NCBI RefSeq assembly: GCF_001592745.1
Contig: NZ_LUKD01000001.1
Location: 1,694,848-1,758,847, forward strand
From: Bdellovibrio bacteriovorus
GTDB lineage: Bacteria; Bdellovibrionota; Bdellovibrionia; Bdellovibrionales; Bdellovibrionaceae
Direction of reading: 5' to 3'
DNA: 64,000 nucleotides
Shown: positions 52,201-60,919 of the stretch, one piece after another
Position numbering within the stretch: position 1 is the first letter of the stretch
How the letters are laid out: each line of letters opens with the position of its first letter
The notes under the pieces: model-generated
Database searches by the model: none
The model's input: only the letters and a program-made list of their open reading frames with translations
What the model was told of the DNA's origin: nothing
Position numbers and translations under genes: made by a program

Positions 52201-53790
52201 ATGCAAAAACTCTTTTTATTGTTGCTGTGCTTTTGTTTGTTGGCGTGTTCAAACAATCCACCAGTGGAAAAGTCCGTAGACACCGTGTTGGTCGGTGGCG
52301 GTATCATGAGTGCGACGCTGGGGACTTTGTTGAAGGAGTTAGATCCGAAGATGACCATGGAAGTCTTTGAGCGATTGGATGCAGTGGCCGCTGAAAGTTC
52401 CGCAGCCATGAATAACGCTGGGACGGGACATTCGGCGTTTTGTGAACTCAACTACACCCCAGAAAATGCAGATGGCAGTATCAATACGAAGAAGGCCGTC
52501 GACATTAATGAGTCATTTGAAATCTCAAAACAGTTTTGGGCTTACCAAGTTCAACAGAAAGTTCTTCCTGATCCTAAGGCTTTCATCACAAACGTTCCGC
52601 ACATGAGTTTCGTGTGGGGTGAAGACAACGTTCAATATCTTAGGAAGCGTTACGAAGCTTTACAGCAAGAGCCGCTCTTTCGTGGCATGCAGTATTCCGA
52701 AAACCACGATGAAATCAGACAATGGATTCCTCTTGTGATGGAAGGACGAGATTCAACGCAAAGAATTGCCGCAACTCGTATGGACATTGGCACAGATGTG
52801 AATTTCGGTTCTCTGACAAAAGCTTTCTTTGAGCATATGTCGACATATCCTGATGTGAAGATCAATGTCCGACATGAAGTGCGTGATATTAAAAGAAACG
52901 AAGACGCCACTTGGAATGTAATCGTAAAAGACTTAGATACCGATTCTTACAAAGCTTATAATGCGAAGTTTGTCTTCATTGGAGCAGGCGGCGGCGCTTT
53001 AAAACTTTTGCAAAAAAGTGGAATTCCCGAAGCCAAAGGATATGGTGGAGTTTCTGTGGGTGGTGAGTGGCTTGTGACGACAAACCAGTCTCTAATCGAA
53101 CGCCATCAAGCCAAGGTGTATGGCAAAGCATCCGTGGGTTCACCTCCTATGTCAGTTCCTCATTTAGACACTCGTGTGATTGATGGAAAAAAAGCCCTGT
53201 TGTTTGGTCCGTTCGCGACTTTTTCGACAAAGTTTTTAATGAATGGATCTTGGTGGGATTTATTCCGCTCGCTAAATACCAGTAATATAATTCCGATGAT
53301 TCAAGCGGGTTTAGACAATATTCCTTTGACTCGTTATTTGATTGAACAGCTGATGCTCAGTGAGGATGAACGCATTTCGACCCTTCGAGAGTACTTTCCC
53401 AATGCTGAAAAAGCGGACTGGAATTTAGAAGTCGCCGGTCAGCGTGTGCAGATCGTAAAGAAAAGCGAAGAAAAAGGGGGAGTTCTCGAATTCGGGACAG
53501 AGATTGTTGGCTCGGAGGACGGGTCGATCGCGGCTCTTTTGGGGGCGTCTCCAGGAGCTTCAACGGCGGCGCCTATCATGATCACACTGGTTGAAAGATC
53601 TTTTAAAGGACGCATGCAGACACCCGAGTGGCAAGCGAAGATAAAGGAAATCATTCCGTCCTATGGAAGAAAACTGAACAGTGATTTGGCGCTTTTAAAT
53701 AAAACTCGCGAGTGGAGCAGCAAGCAGCTTCAACTTAAGTTTATAAAAGTAAGAGAGCTGCCTGCTGAGAAGAAAATTGTTAATAACTAG
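52201..53790 (+). CDS. mqo: Malate:quinone oxidoreductase with lipoprotein signal
   Basis: 529 residues. After the N-terminal segment MQKLFLLLLCFCLLAC (lipobox LLAC, Cys16) the protein follows E. coli Mqo along its length: FAD-binding VLVGGGIMSATLG, AAMNNAGTGHSAFCELNYTP, FVFIGAGGGALKLLQ, GGVLEFGTEIVG and LLGASPGASTAAPIM. Mqo oxidises malate to oxaloacetate and passes electrons to quinone. Its 3' end overlaps the opposite otsAB gene by 11 bases. The lipobox is unusual for an enzyme normally facing the cytoplasm (see findings). Confidence 0.93.
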   Translation: MQKLFLLLLCFCLLACSNNPPVEKSVDTVLVGGGIMSATLGTLLKELDPKMTMEVFERLDAVAAESSAAMNNAGTGHSAFCELNYTPENADGSINTKKAVDINESFEISKQFWAYQVQQKVLPDPKAFITNVPHMSFVWGEDNVQYLRKRYEALQQEPLFRGMQYSENHDEIRQWIPLVMEGRDSTQRIAATRMDIGTDVNFGSLTKAFFEHMSTYPDVKINVRHEVRDIKRNEDATWNVIVKDLDTDSYKAYNAKFVFIGAGGGALKLLQKSGIPEAKGYGGVSVGGEWLVTTNQSLIERHQAKVYGKASVGSPPMSVPHLDTRVIDGKKALLFGPFATFSTKFLMNGSWWDLFRSLNTSNIIPMIQAGLDNIPLTRYLIEQLMLSEDERISTLREYFPNAEKADWNLEVAGQRVQIVKKSEEKGGVLEFGTEIVGSEDGSIAALLGASPGASTAAPIMITLVERSFKGRMQTPEWQAKIKEIIPSYGRKLNSDLALLNKTREWSSKQLQLKFIKVRELPAEKKIVNN

Positions 53791-56026
53791 CGTCGTTTTC
53801 GCGGCGCTGTTCGAAATGCTTCGAAGCAACGATGCTCGCTTTCGTAATCACCAATTCATGCAAAAACGAAAGAACTTCTTTTTGATTCTTCAAGCGATAG
53901 TGGGCTTCGGTTATACCCGGGCCTACTTTGATTGAAAATCCTTTCTCACCTAATGCTCTAAACATGTCTTCGTCCGTGCGGTCATCGCCGATACAGATAA
54001 TGGAGTCCGCGTCCGTGTTTCCCAACTGAAGAAGCCAGCGCAGAAAGTTTCCTTTGTTACATTCGATCGCCTTTGCTTCTACGATATTTGATCCCATGGC
54101 TATAGAAACAGGTTCATTTGCCATACCGACTTGCAGTTCGTCGTGAAGTTTCTTGGCCTGAAAGTTAGCAAAATCCGCTGGCGATTGGCGAAAGTGCCAG
54201 ACTAGGGAGGCGCTCTTTTTTTCAACCCATGCTAAGGGGACGCGGTCCGAGTAATCATTCATTACTTTTTCAATTTGTGGATACCAAGCTTGAATCTCAG
54301 AGGCTATGCGACTTTGCCAAGTTTCGCCTGGAAATTTGAAGTAAGCTCCGTGTTCGGCTGCTAAGCCAATCGGCATGTCGGCAAACTGAGATTCTAGAAA
54401 CTCTTTGGACCGTCCGCTGATAACGAAGACTTCCATTTTTTCGTGCAAGGATAAAAGAAGATGTTTTGTTTCCTCAAGCAGTGTCGCGAGTTCGGGACGC
54501 TTTGCTAAGGCCACGACCGTGCCATCATAGTCTAAGACGACCTTCATTTTTTTAGTCTGCAAAGCGCTATGCAGTGGCTTCGGCCAGGATTCCGGTGGCG
54601 CTTGAATATCTACAACTTTTTTGCTGGAGATTTGCGTGATTTGTTCCAGATCTTTAAGAAACGCTAGGGCCCATTTGGTAGAAGAGTAGCGCGACAAGAT
54701 CTCTTGCAGATGGGACAGTCTTTCATAGCGCTCATCAAAACTCATCTCGAAGGCTTGTTTGATGGCGTCGGCGATGGCATCTACGTCCCACGGGTTCACG
54801 ATCAGAGCATCACTGAGCATGGAAGAGGCTCCGGCAAATTCACTTAAGATCAAAGATCCTGGAGTTTCAAGGTCTTGAGCCATGACGTATTCCATGGCGA
54901 CAAGATTCATTCCGTCTCGCTTGCTCGTTACTAAAGCCGCGTTAGAACTTCTATACAGAGCTAAAAGCTCAACTTCAGAAATAGACTTAAAAATATAATG
55001 AACAGGAATATAATCCGGAGTGCCGAACTGTCCGTTGATAGAGCCTACCAGTTGCTCGATTTCCTTTTTCAGATCCATGTAGGCTTGAACATTTTCTCGA
55101 GTCGGAACGGCGATCTGTAAAAGTGAAATTTTTCCGACGAGTTCAGGATATTTTGTAAACGCCCTATGAAGACCGCGCAGCTTTAAAACCAATCCCTTTG
55201 TATAATCCAATCGATCGACGCCCAAAAGAGTGAACGGAACATTGCTTACGCTTGCATAATAGTCACATTTTTGTTGGACCTCAGGAGAAGACGCTTTCGC
55301 CTTATAGGCATCACTTTCAATACTGATAGGATAAACACCCAGATGAGCTGCGTGTCCGTTAAGGTCGGCTTTAAAAAACGAGGTATCTAAACCCAGAATA
55401 GATTTTAGACTCACCGTGAACTGCCTGAGGTACGAGTGCTCATGAAAGCCGATAAGATCTGAGTGAAGCATCGCTGAAAGAATTTCTTCGCGAACGGGAA
55501 GCTGGCGGAAAAGTTCCGCGCTGGGAAACGGAATGTGTAAAAAAAATCCGATTTTAACGTTCGGCAAACGTTCGCGAAGCATCTTAGGTAGAAGCAGAAA
55601 ATGGAAGTCATGAATCCAGATAGTGTCTTTGTCAGTTGCCACTTTCACGATTTCGTCGGCCATAATCTGGTTTGCTTCTTTGTAAGCTTCCCAGTTTTCG
55701 CGGATAAAACCTGTCAATTGACTTTCATAGTGGAAAAGCGGCCAGATAATTTCATTAGAAAATCCATCGTAGTACTTTTCGTACCTTTCCTTCGAAATAT
55801 AAACAGGATAACTTTGTAAGTGAGGATGCGCTTGGCTGACTTTGTTTTGCAGTCGCTCTGCTTCGTCTTTATCGGTGTCAAAACCAAACCAGGCAAATGG
55901 CTCATCAAGACTGACCCCGAGCAACGCAGAGACAAGCCCGCCACTACCTCTTTTAAGCTCGCCGTCAGCAGTGATGTTGAAAGGCAGTCTGTTGCTGATA
56001 AAAATTCTTTTTGGTTTTTCTGACAT
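53780..56026 (-). CDS. otsAB: Fused trehalose-6-phosphate synthase/phosphatase (OtsA-OtsB)
   Basis: 748 residues from the ATG at 56026, with GGAGG six bases upstream. Residues 1-470 are a GT20 trehalose-6-phosphate synthase (SNRLPFN, WIHDFHFLLLPKML, DRLDYTKG, TSKRDGMNLVAMEY, LSEFAGASSML). Residues about 495-748 are an HAD trehalose-phosphatase with the nucleophile motif DYDGTV, IGDDRTDEDMF and a cap domain. Synthase and phosphatase act in sequence: UDP-glucose plus glucose-6-phosphate to trehalose. The fusion is usual in some bacteria and eukaryotes; E. coli has separate genes. It is divergent from a GH15 gene. Confidence 0.95.
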   Translation of the reverse strand: MSEKPKRIFISNRLPFNITADGELKRGSGGLVSALLGVSLDEPFAWFGFDTDKDEAERLQNKVSQAHPHLQSYPVYISKERYEKYYDGFSNEIIWPLFHYESQLTGFIRENWEAYKEANQIMADEIVKVATDKDTIWIHDFHFLLLPKMLRERLPNVKIGFFLHIPFPSAELFRQLPVREEILSAMLHSDLIGFHEHSYLRQFTVSLKSILGLDTSFFKADLNGHAAHLGVYPISIESDAYKAKASSPEVQQKCDYYASVSNVPFTLLGVDRLDYTKGLVLKLRGLHRAFTKYPELVGKISLLQIAVPTRENVQAYMDLKKEIEQLVGSINGQFGTPDYIPVHYIFKSISEVELLALYRSSNAALVTSKRDGMNLVAMEYVMAQDLETPGSLILSEFAGASSMLSDALIVNPWDVDAIADAIKQAFEMSFDERYERLSHLQEILSRYSSTKWALAFLKDLEQITQISSKKVVDIQAPPESWPKPLHSALQTKKMKVVLDYDGTVVALAKRPELATLLEETKHLLLSLHEKMEVFVISGRSKEFLESQFADMPIGLAAEHGAYFKFPGETWQSRIASEIQAWYPQIEKVMNDYSDRVPLAWVEKKSASLVWHFRQSPADFANFQAKKLHDELQVGMANEPVSIAMGSNIVEAKAIECNKGNFLRWLLQLGNTDADSIICIGDDRTDEDMFRALGEKGFSIKVGPGITEAHYRLKNQKEVLSFLHELVITKASIVASKHFEQRRENDASY

Positions 56027-56080
56027 CAAGGTCCTCCGAAATTAACATGGGGGTTTTGGTTTCAAAGAAAGGTCTGAAAA
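56027..56080. promoter_or_regulatory. Short divergent promoter between otsAB and the GH15 gene
   Basis: Only 54 bases separate the starts of the two divergent trehalose-related genes. The otsAB ribosome binding site and the GH15 start (AAAGG) use both ends. No -35/-10 pair is evident, so the promoters probably extend into the coding regions. Coordinated control is likely. Confidence 0.3.
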
Positions 56081-57883
56081 ATGGAAAGCACTACGTTCGG
56101 TTCACCTCATCGTTACGATCACGGCTTGATAGGCAATTGCGCCTACACAGCGTTAGTAGATACAAAAGCTAATATTAGCTGGTTGTGCTGGCCAAGATTC
56201 GATTCCAGCTTTATTTTCGGTCCGCTGTTAGATCCAGAAAAAGGCGGACAATTTTCATTCACACCGTCAGGGAAGAATTTTTCGTCGTCACAATCTTATA
56301 TTAAGAACACCAATATACTTTCGACTCGTATCGAAACAACAGATGGTGCATTTGAAGTGATCGATTTTGCCCCGCGATTTAATTTGTTCGAACGCTATCA
56401 TAAACCCTTGATGCTCTTTCGCAAAATTAAAAAATTATCAGGTCGTCCGCGCATCACTGTGAAATGCAATCCTGTCGGAGATTATGGAAAAATTCAGCCA
56501 CGAGTCATGCTAGGCAGTAATCACATTCGATATGAAGGCTTAGAACAGCCCGTGCGTCTTACCACAAATGCTTCGCTCACCTATATAGTCGAAGAAAAAG
56601 AATTCACTGTGACTGAAGATCTTTACTTTGTTTTGTCCTGGGGGATTCCTTTGGAAGGCCCACTGCAAGCGACTTTCGAAGATTTTTATAAAAGAACAAA
56701 AAATTATTGGACGAAGTGGGTTGAAAACTGTCATTTGCCGCAAATTTTTCAGAAAGAAGTGATTCGTTCCGCTCTCGCTTTGAAACTTCATCAATATGAA
56801 GACACGGGCGGAATCATCGCTTCGTGTACAACAAGTCTTCCTGAAATTCACGACGAAGGCAGAAACTGGGATTATCGTTTCTGTTGGTTGCGCGATACTT
56901 ACTACACGTTGTCTGCTTTAAATTCACTGGGCCATTTCGATGAAATGGAAAAGTATGCTCACTTCGTCGAAAATTTGAATCCCCATGATCTTGCTTCATT
57001 GCAACCTGTGTATTGCATTGATGGTTCACCGGAAATGACAGAAATTGAGTTAGAGCTTCACGGGTATATGGGAAATAAACCGGTGCGTGTAGGCAATCAA
57101 GCCTCAATGCAGATTCAGCACGATGCCTACGGACAAATTCTTCTGGCGGTCTTTCGACTTTTTATTGACGAGAGGTTGGTGGGAAGAGTCGATCAAAGCT
57201 CGGTGCGATTGATGAAAAGTATCTTACGCTATATCGAGAAAACAATGGAAACGCCGGATAACGGTGTATGGGAATTCCGCGGAAAACAGGCGATTCATTC
57301 TTACACGTTGATGTTCCACTGGGCCGGAAGCGCGGCGGTTCGCAAAGTCGCACGTCTGATGAATGACGAAGAGCTGGCCGTGCGGGCGGAGAAGGCCATG
57401 AACTATGCTAGCGAACTTCTTGAAAAATGTTATTCGCAGAAAAAGCAGGCCTATGCACAAGCACTGGGATCCGAGGAGCTTGATGCGAGTGCCTTACAGC
57501 TTATTACTCTGGGATATTTTCATGATAAACCGAAGGAAGCTGCTATGAAACATGTCGAAGCTATTGAAAAAGAGCTGATGCTTTCGCCAGGGTTTCTTCT
57601 TCGCTACAAACATGCAGATGATTTTGGTCACCAAAAGTCTGCATTCTTGGCTTGTAGCTTCTGGTACGTAGAGGCACTCGCGCAGATGGGAAGAGCCAAA
57701 GAGGCTGAAGAAATACTTCAAAGCATTATTCAAACCCAGAACCACGTGGGCCTTATGAGTGAGGACTTCGACGTCGAGACGCAGAGCCAGTGGGGGAACT
57801 TCCCACAGACCTACAGTCACGTCGGTTTAATCAACTGCGCATTTGCCATTGATAAAGCGATGACATCACCCGCATTTTTTTAA
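56081..57883 (+). CDS. Glycoside hydrolase family 15 (glucoamylase/trehalase-like)
   Basis: 600 residues with no signal peptide, so cytoplasmic. An N-terminal beta-sandwich (HGLIGNCAYTALVDTKANISWLCWPRFDSS) and an (alpha/alpha)6 barrel with GGIIASCTTSLPEI and NWDYRFCWLRDTYYTL are typical of GH15 proteins found next to trehalose genes. The family contains glucoamylases and trehalases; pairing with otsAB favours trehalose or a glucan as substrate. Which one cannot be decided from sequence. Confidence 0.88.
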   Translation: MESTTFGSPHRYDHGLIGNCAYTALVDTKANISWLCWPRFDSSFIFGPLLDPEKGGQFSFTPSGKNFSSSQSYIKNTNILSTRIETTDGAFEVIDFAPRFNLFERYHKPLMLFRKIKKLSGRPRITVKCNPVGDYGKIQPRVMLGSNHIRYEGLEQPVRLTTNASLTYIVEEKEFTVTEDLYFVLSWGIPLEGPLQATFEDFYKRTKNYWTKWVENCHLPQIFQKEVIRSALALKLHQYEDTGGIIASCTTSLPEIHDEGRNWDYRFCWLRDTYYTLSALNSLGHFDEMEKYAHFVENLNPHDLASLQPVYCIDGSPEMTEIELELHGYMGNKPVRVGNQASMQIQHDAYGQILLAVFRLFIDERLVGRVDQSSVRLMKSILRYIEKTMETPDNGVWEFRGKQAIHSYTLMFHWAGSAAVRKVARLMNDEELAVRAEKAMNYASELLEKCYSQKKQAYAQALGSEELDASALQLITLGYFHDKPKEAAMKHVEAIEKELMLSPGFLLRYKHADDFGHQKSAFLACSFWYVEALAQMGRAKEAEEILQSIIQTQNHVGLMSEDFDVETQSQWGNFPQTYSHVGLINCAFAIDKAMTSPAFF

Positions 57884-57934
57884 GAAAGAAAACAAATCTT
57901 GAAATGAAATTAGAATCCTTTATAGATTGTTGTT

Positions 57935-58351
57935 ATGAAAATTTTAAAGGGTTCTTGTCATTGTAAGAATATCGAAGTTGAAGTGGGAATAGAAACGGAT
58001 CCAGCAAATCTTCAACCTCGCTCTTGTGATTGTGATTTCTGCGTAAAGCATCACGCCGCTTACGTCTCAGACCCGCGAGGTTTTTTAAAAATCCAATATA
58101 AATCCGAATCGCTTCTTGGTCTTTACAAACAAGGAACCGGAACGGCTGATTTTATCTTTTGCCAAAATTGTGGAATTCTTGTCGGAGTTATCTATAAGAC
58201 TCCGGCTACCATCTATGGAGCGGTTCATAGTCATATATTGGAAGCAAACTTTCAGGAAGAAGTGACTGTGTCGCCCAAAAAACTCGATAAACAGGCAAAA
58301 ACTCAACGTTGGGAAGAAGTTTGGTTTCCTGACGTGATGCTAGGTCCATAG
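57935..58351 (+). CDS. GFA/CENP-V family zinc protein
   Basis: 138 residues. Zinc ligands are in GSCHCKN, CDCDFC and CQNCG, matching the glutathione-dependent formaldehyde-activating (GFA) fold. Proteins of this fold are often of unknown activity and are not always formaldehyde enzymes. No clear ribosome binding site. The 3' end overlaps the dehydrogenase gene by 12 bases. Confidence 0.82.
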   Translation: MKILKGSCHCKNIEVEVGIETDPANLQPRSCDCDFCVKHHAAYVSDPRGFLKIQYKSESLLGLYKQGTGTADFIFCQNCGILVGVIYKTPATIYGAVHSHILEANFQEEVTVSPKKLDKQAKTQRWEEVWFPDVMLGP

Positions 58352-59314
58352 GGGATCGCGCGGAGCTTGTCCCATAAGAACACGCTCTACGTTTTCTAAG
58401 GCCCTTAATCCCATGTCCGTGCGCGTTTCAATCGTGGCACTCGCCATATGAGGTGTGGGAAAAACTCTTTCATGCGTTACGAGTTGATTATTTGGTGACG
58501 GCTCATTTTGAAAAACATCAAGGCCTGCGGCAAAAATCTTACCTGAATCGAGTGCTTTTAAAAGAGCTGTTTCATCGACTAAGGAACCGCGAGCCACATT
58601 CACCAGAATGCTTTGTGCTTTCATAATTTGGAGTGTTTTTTCATTGATAATATTTTTAGTTTCGTTTGTTGCGGGGGCGTGCAGGGAAACTATATCACAA
58701 TGAGGAAGCATTTCTTCGAAGGTCTTAAAGTATGTAGCACCGTTTTCTAGTTCGGTGCTGAGTCGTTTTCTATTGTGATATAGGATCTTCAAGCCGAAGG
58801 CGCGTGCTCTTTGGGCCACCGCTTGTCCGATGCGACCCATGCCCAATATGCCTAAAGTCCTTCCCGAAAGCTTAACTCCTAAAAGTTCATTCTGAGCCAT
58901 GGGCTTGGTCCATCCTTTTTCTATCACGTGAACATATTCGCGTGCGCGCCGACTGGCCCCTAAAAGCAAAAGCAGAGTCAGATCCGCCGTGCAGTCAGTA
59001 AGGACATCGGGAGTATTGGACGCTTGCAGCCGGCGCTTTTTTGCGGCCTCAACATCGATGTGTTCAAAACCTACGCTGGAGGTTGCGATGATCTGAACTT
59101 GCGAAGGAAGTTGTTTAATAAAATCGGCATCGCACTTTTGCTTTGAGCCGACTACAATGGCGTTTGCTGGACGAGATTCTAAATTTAACAAAATTTCTTT
59201 GGGCGTTAGATCTAGCTCCGTAGAAATAACGTCAAATTTTTTAGATGCCTGCTGCAAGACCTCAGTGGTTGTTGGAAAAGTAAAAAAGACTGTAGGCAAA
59301 TCGGATTGGTTCAT
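58340..59314 (-). CDS. D-2-hydroxyacid dehydrogenase (NAD(P)-dependent)
   Basis: 324 residues. The NAD-binding Rossmann motif LGILGMGRIGQ and the catalytic residues are seen: Arg in VARGSLVDE, Glu in DVFQNEP and His in PHMASAT. It belongs to the GyaR/GhrB/SerA superfamily that interconverts 2-keto and D-2-hydroxy acids (glyoxylate, hydroxypyruvate or others). Substrate not predictable. Convergent and overlapping with the GFA gene. Confidence 0.9.
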   Translation of the reverse strand: MNQSDLPTVFFTFPTTTEVLQQASKKFDVISTELDLTPKEILLNLESRPANAIVVGSKQKCDADFIKQLPSQVQIIATSSVGFEHIDVEAAKKRRLQASNTPDVLTDCTADLTLLLLLGASRRAREYVHVIEKGWTKPMAQNELLGVKLSGRTLGILGMGRIGQAVAQRARAFGLKILYHNRKRLSTELENGATYFKTFEEMLPHCDIVSLHAPATNETKNIINEKTLQIMKAQSILVNVARGSLVDETALLKALDSGKIFAAGLDVFQNEPSPNNQLVTHERVFPTPHMASATIETRTDMGLRALENVERVLMGQAPRDPLWT

Positions 59315-59475
59315 AAGGACATCGTAAAAGAAAAGGCTCTGGGAAACCAGTGAAGAGTCCTCTGCTATTTCGCAAGAGTGAGTCTTAGCAATGCGATCTT
59401 TCCTAAACGACAGAGGAAGATTCTCAAGTCATAATCGGCATTGAGTTTACTAAGATTAAAAAAATGAGGACGCAA

Positions 59476-60519
59476 ATGACATTCCTAAATTTAGTAGCTG
59501 TTTTTATGGTTGTTCTTCTGGCTTATTCGAAATCAGAGGCTTGCACTCGAGCTGTGTATTTGGACGGAAAAACCAATGTCATCACCGCACGTTCGATGGA
59601 TTGGAAAGAAGACATCATGACAAACCTATGGATTTTTCCAAGAGGAATAGAAAGGTTCGGGCAGGCGGGTAAAAACTCTGTTCAGTGGAAATCGAAGTAT
59701 GGAAGTGTCATTGCCTCTGGTTACGATATTTCGACAACGGATGGAATGAACGAAAAAGGATTGGTGACCAACTTACTTTGGCTTGTGGAATCCGAATATC
59801 CAAAACTGAGCAAGAAGCCAGGGCTGGCAATTTCATTGTGGGCTCAGTACGTTTTAGATAATTATGCCACCGTCGCCGAAGCCGTTGACGCTTTAAAGTC
59901 AGAACCCTTTACCATCGTTACCGCGAATGTTCCGGGACAAGAGCGTTTGGCGACACTTCATTTATCTCTTTCGGATGCTTCAGGGGACAGTGCCATCATC
60001 GAATACATTGAAGGAAAGCCGGTTATTCATCATGGACGTGAATATCAAGTGATGACGAACTCTCCCACTTTTGAAAAGCAGCTAGCATTGGAAAGTTATT
60101 GGAAAGACATTGGTGGTACGGTCATGCTTCCGGGAACGAATCGAGCGTCAGATCGTTTCGCAAGGGCCTCGTTTTATATTAACGCCATTCCCAAGAGTAA
60201 AGACCCCGTGGTGGTGCTCGCAAGTGTGTTCAGCGTGATTAGAAACGTCTCTGTTCCTTTTGGTATCACGACTCCGAATCAACCCAACATTTCCTCTACA
60301 CGCTGGCGAACGGTTGCTGATCACCTTCGCATGCTCTATTTTTTTGAATCAGCGCTGACACCAAATACGTTCTGGGTGGATTTCAAGGACGTCGATTTTT
60401 CAGAAAAGACGGGGAAGGTTCTGAAGCTGGATTTGGGAAAAGATCAGCGCAACACCTTTGCCGGTAATGTCGCCAAAGCGTTTAAGCCTAGCGAGCCTTT
60501 CAAGTTTATGGGGCTTTAG
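59476..60519 (+). CDS. Exported linear amide C-N hydrolase (choloylglycine hydrolase/penicillin V acylase family)
   Basis: 347 residues from the ATG at 59476, preceded by GAGGA five bases upstream; an ATG at 59464 adds four residues. The signal peptide ends right before the Cys in SEACTRAVY, so that Cys would become the N-terminal nucleophile. Arg and Asp in ARSMDW, 16 and 19 residues later, match the Ntn active site. The family cleaves bile-salt, penicillin V or acyl-homoserine lactone amide bonds. Periplasmic location and lack of a bile-salt context favour an acyl-amide or lactone substrate; unproven. Confidence 0.88.
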   Translation: MTFLNLVAVFMVVLLAYSKSEACTRAVYLDGKTNVITARSMDWKEDIMTNLWIFPRGIERFGQAGKNSVQWKSKYGSVIASGYDISTTDGMNEKGLVTNLLWLVESEYPKLSKKPGLAISLWAQYVLDNYATVAEAVDALKSEPFTIVTANVPGQERLATLHLSLSDASGDSAIIEYIEGKPVIHHGREYQVMTNSPTFEKQLALESYWKDIGGTVMLPGTNRASDRFARASFYINAIPKSKDPVVVLASVFSVIRNVSVPFGITTPNQPNISSTRWRTVADHLRMLYFFESALTPNTFWVDFKDVDFSEKTGKVLKLDLGKDQRNTFAGNVAKAFKPSEPFKFMGL

Positions 60520-60542
60520 ATCGTTTTTACTCAAACGCAGGC

Positions 60543-60571
60543 TTGCATAGTGCGACGCGCAATGCTATCTT
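60543..60571 (+). promoter_or_regulatory. Promoter of tRNA-Ser
   Basis: TTGCAT (60543-60548) and TATCTT (60566-60571) are separated by 17 bases. Transcription would start near 60578, about 18 bases before the tRNA. Confidence 0.5.
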
Positions 60572-60595
60572 GGCTTTTCTTTACGTTCCTGTCCC

Positions 60596-60686
60596 GGAGA
60601 GGTGGCCGAGTGGTTGAAGGCGCACGCCTGGAACGCGTGTGTAGGTCACAAGCCTACCGAGAGTTCGAATCTCTCTCTCTCCGCCA
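60596..60686 (+). tRNA. tRNA-Ser (anticodon GGA)
   Basis: Acceptor GGAGAGG (60596-60602) pairs with TCTCTCC (60676-60682, one G-T), the anticodon loop CTGGAAC at 60628-60634 has anticodon GGA at 60630-60632, the T-arm GAGAG/TTCGAAT/CTCTC is at 60659-60675, and a long variable arm (60640-60658) shows the class II tRNA-Ser type. CCA is encoded at 60684-60686. It reads UCU/UCC codons. Confidence 0.97.
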
Positions 60687-60749
60687 TTTCCACATTCCAA
60701 GCTAAGCCAGTAATAAATGAACTAGAGACAACGAACATCGGCGATCAAT

Positions 60750-60831
60750 TCGAACGAAAGAGTTCGAGAAAAGTCGCACGATGCGATCGCGCAAAGCGCG
60801 ACGGCGAAGCGACCGAGGCCCACGAAGGGCC
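60750..60831 (+). repeat. Run of short hairpins downstream of tRNA-Ser
   Basis: Within 82 bases there are at least four perfect small dyads: TCGAAC/GTTCGA (60750-60767), CGCA/TGCG (60775-60785), TCGCGC/GCGCGA (60787-60801), GGCCC/GGGCC (60817-60831). The stretch is more GC-rich than its surroundings and ends near AATCTCTCTCT, which also forms part of the tRNA 3' end. No gene is supported there. Function unknown; it may process or stabilise the tRNA transcript or be a repeat element. Confidence 0.45.
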
Positions 60832-60919
60832 GAGCCAATCTCTCTCTGTTTCAGCAAGGCGGTCATATAGATGATGCTTCTAAAACTAATTTGCAACTAT
60901 ACTGCTCCACGGAGTGAAT
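60832..60919. other. Gene-free stretch before the acetyltransferase
   Basis: Between the hairpin run and the acetyltransferase no credible gene is seen. A longer frame across 60602-60874 is an artefact of the tRNA. GGAG at 60911-60914 serves the acetyltransferase. Confidence 0.4.

Noticed and set aside
51717-52451. 244-residue minus-strand frame across the kinase/mqo junction
   Set aside because: Antisense to a receiver domain and to the Mqo N-terminus, both well supported; composition is not protein-like.
60750-60831. CRISPR array
   Set aside because: The dyads differ in sequence and there are no equal repeats or spacers, nor cas genes.
60669-60847. Possible tRNA attachment site (AATCTCTCTCT direct repeat)
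   Set aside because: Low-complexity CT repeat of 11 bases, with no integrase or mobile genes nearby.
60602-60874. 90-residue plus-strand open frame
   Set aside because: It runs through the tRNA-Ser gene and the hairpin tail; the frame is a by-product of the tRNA sequence.
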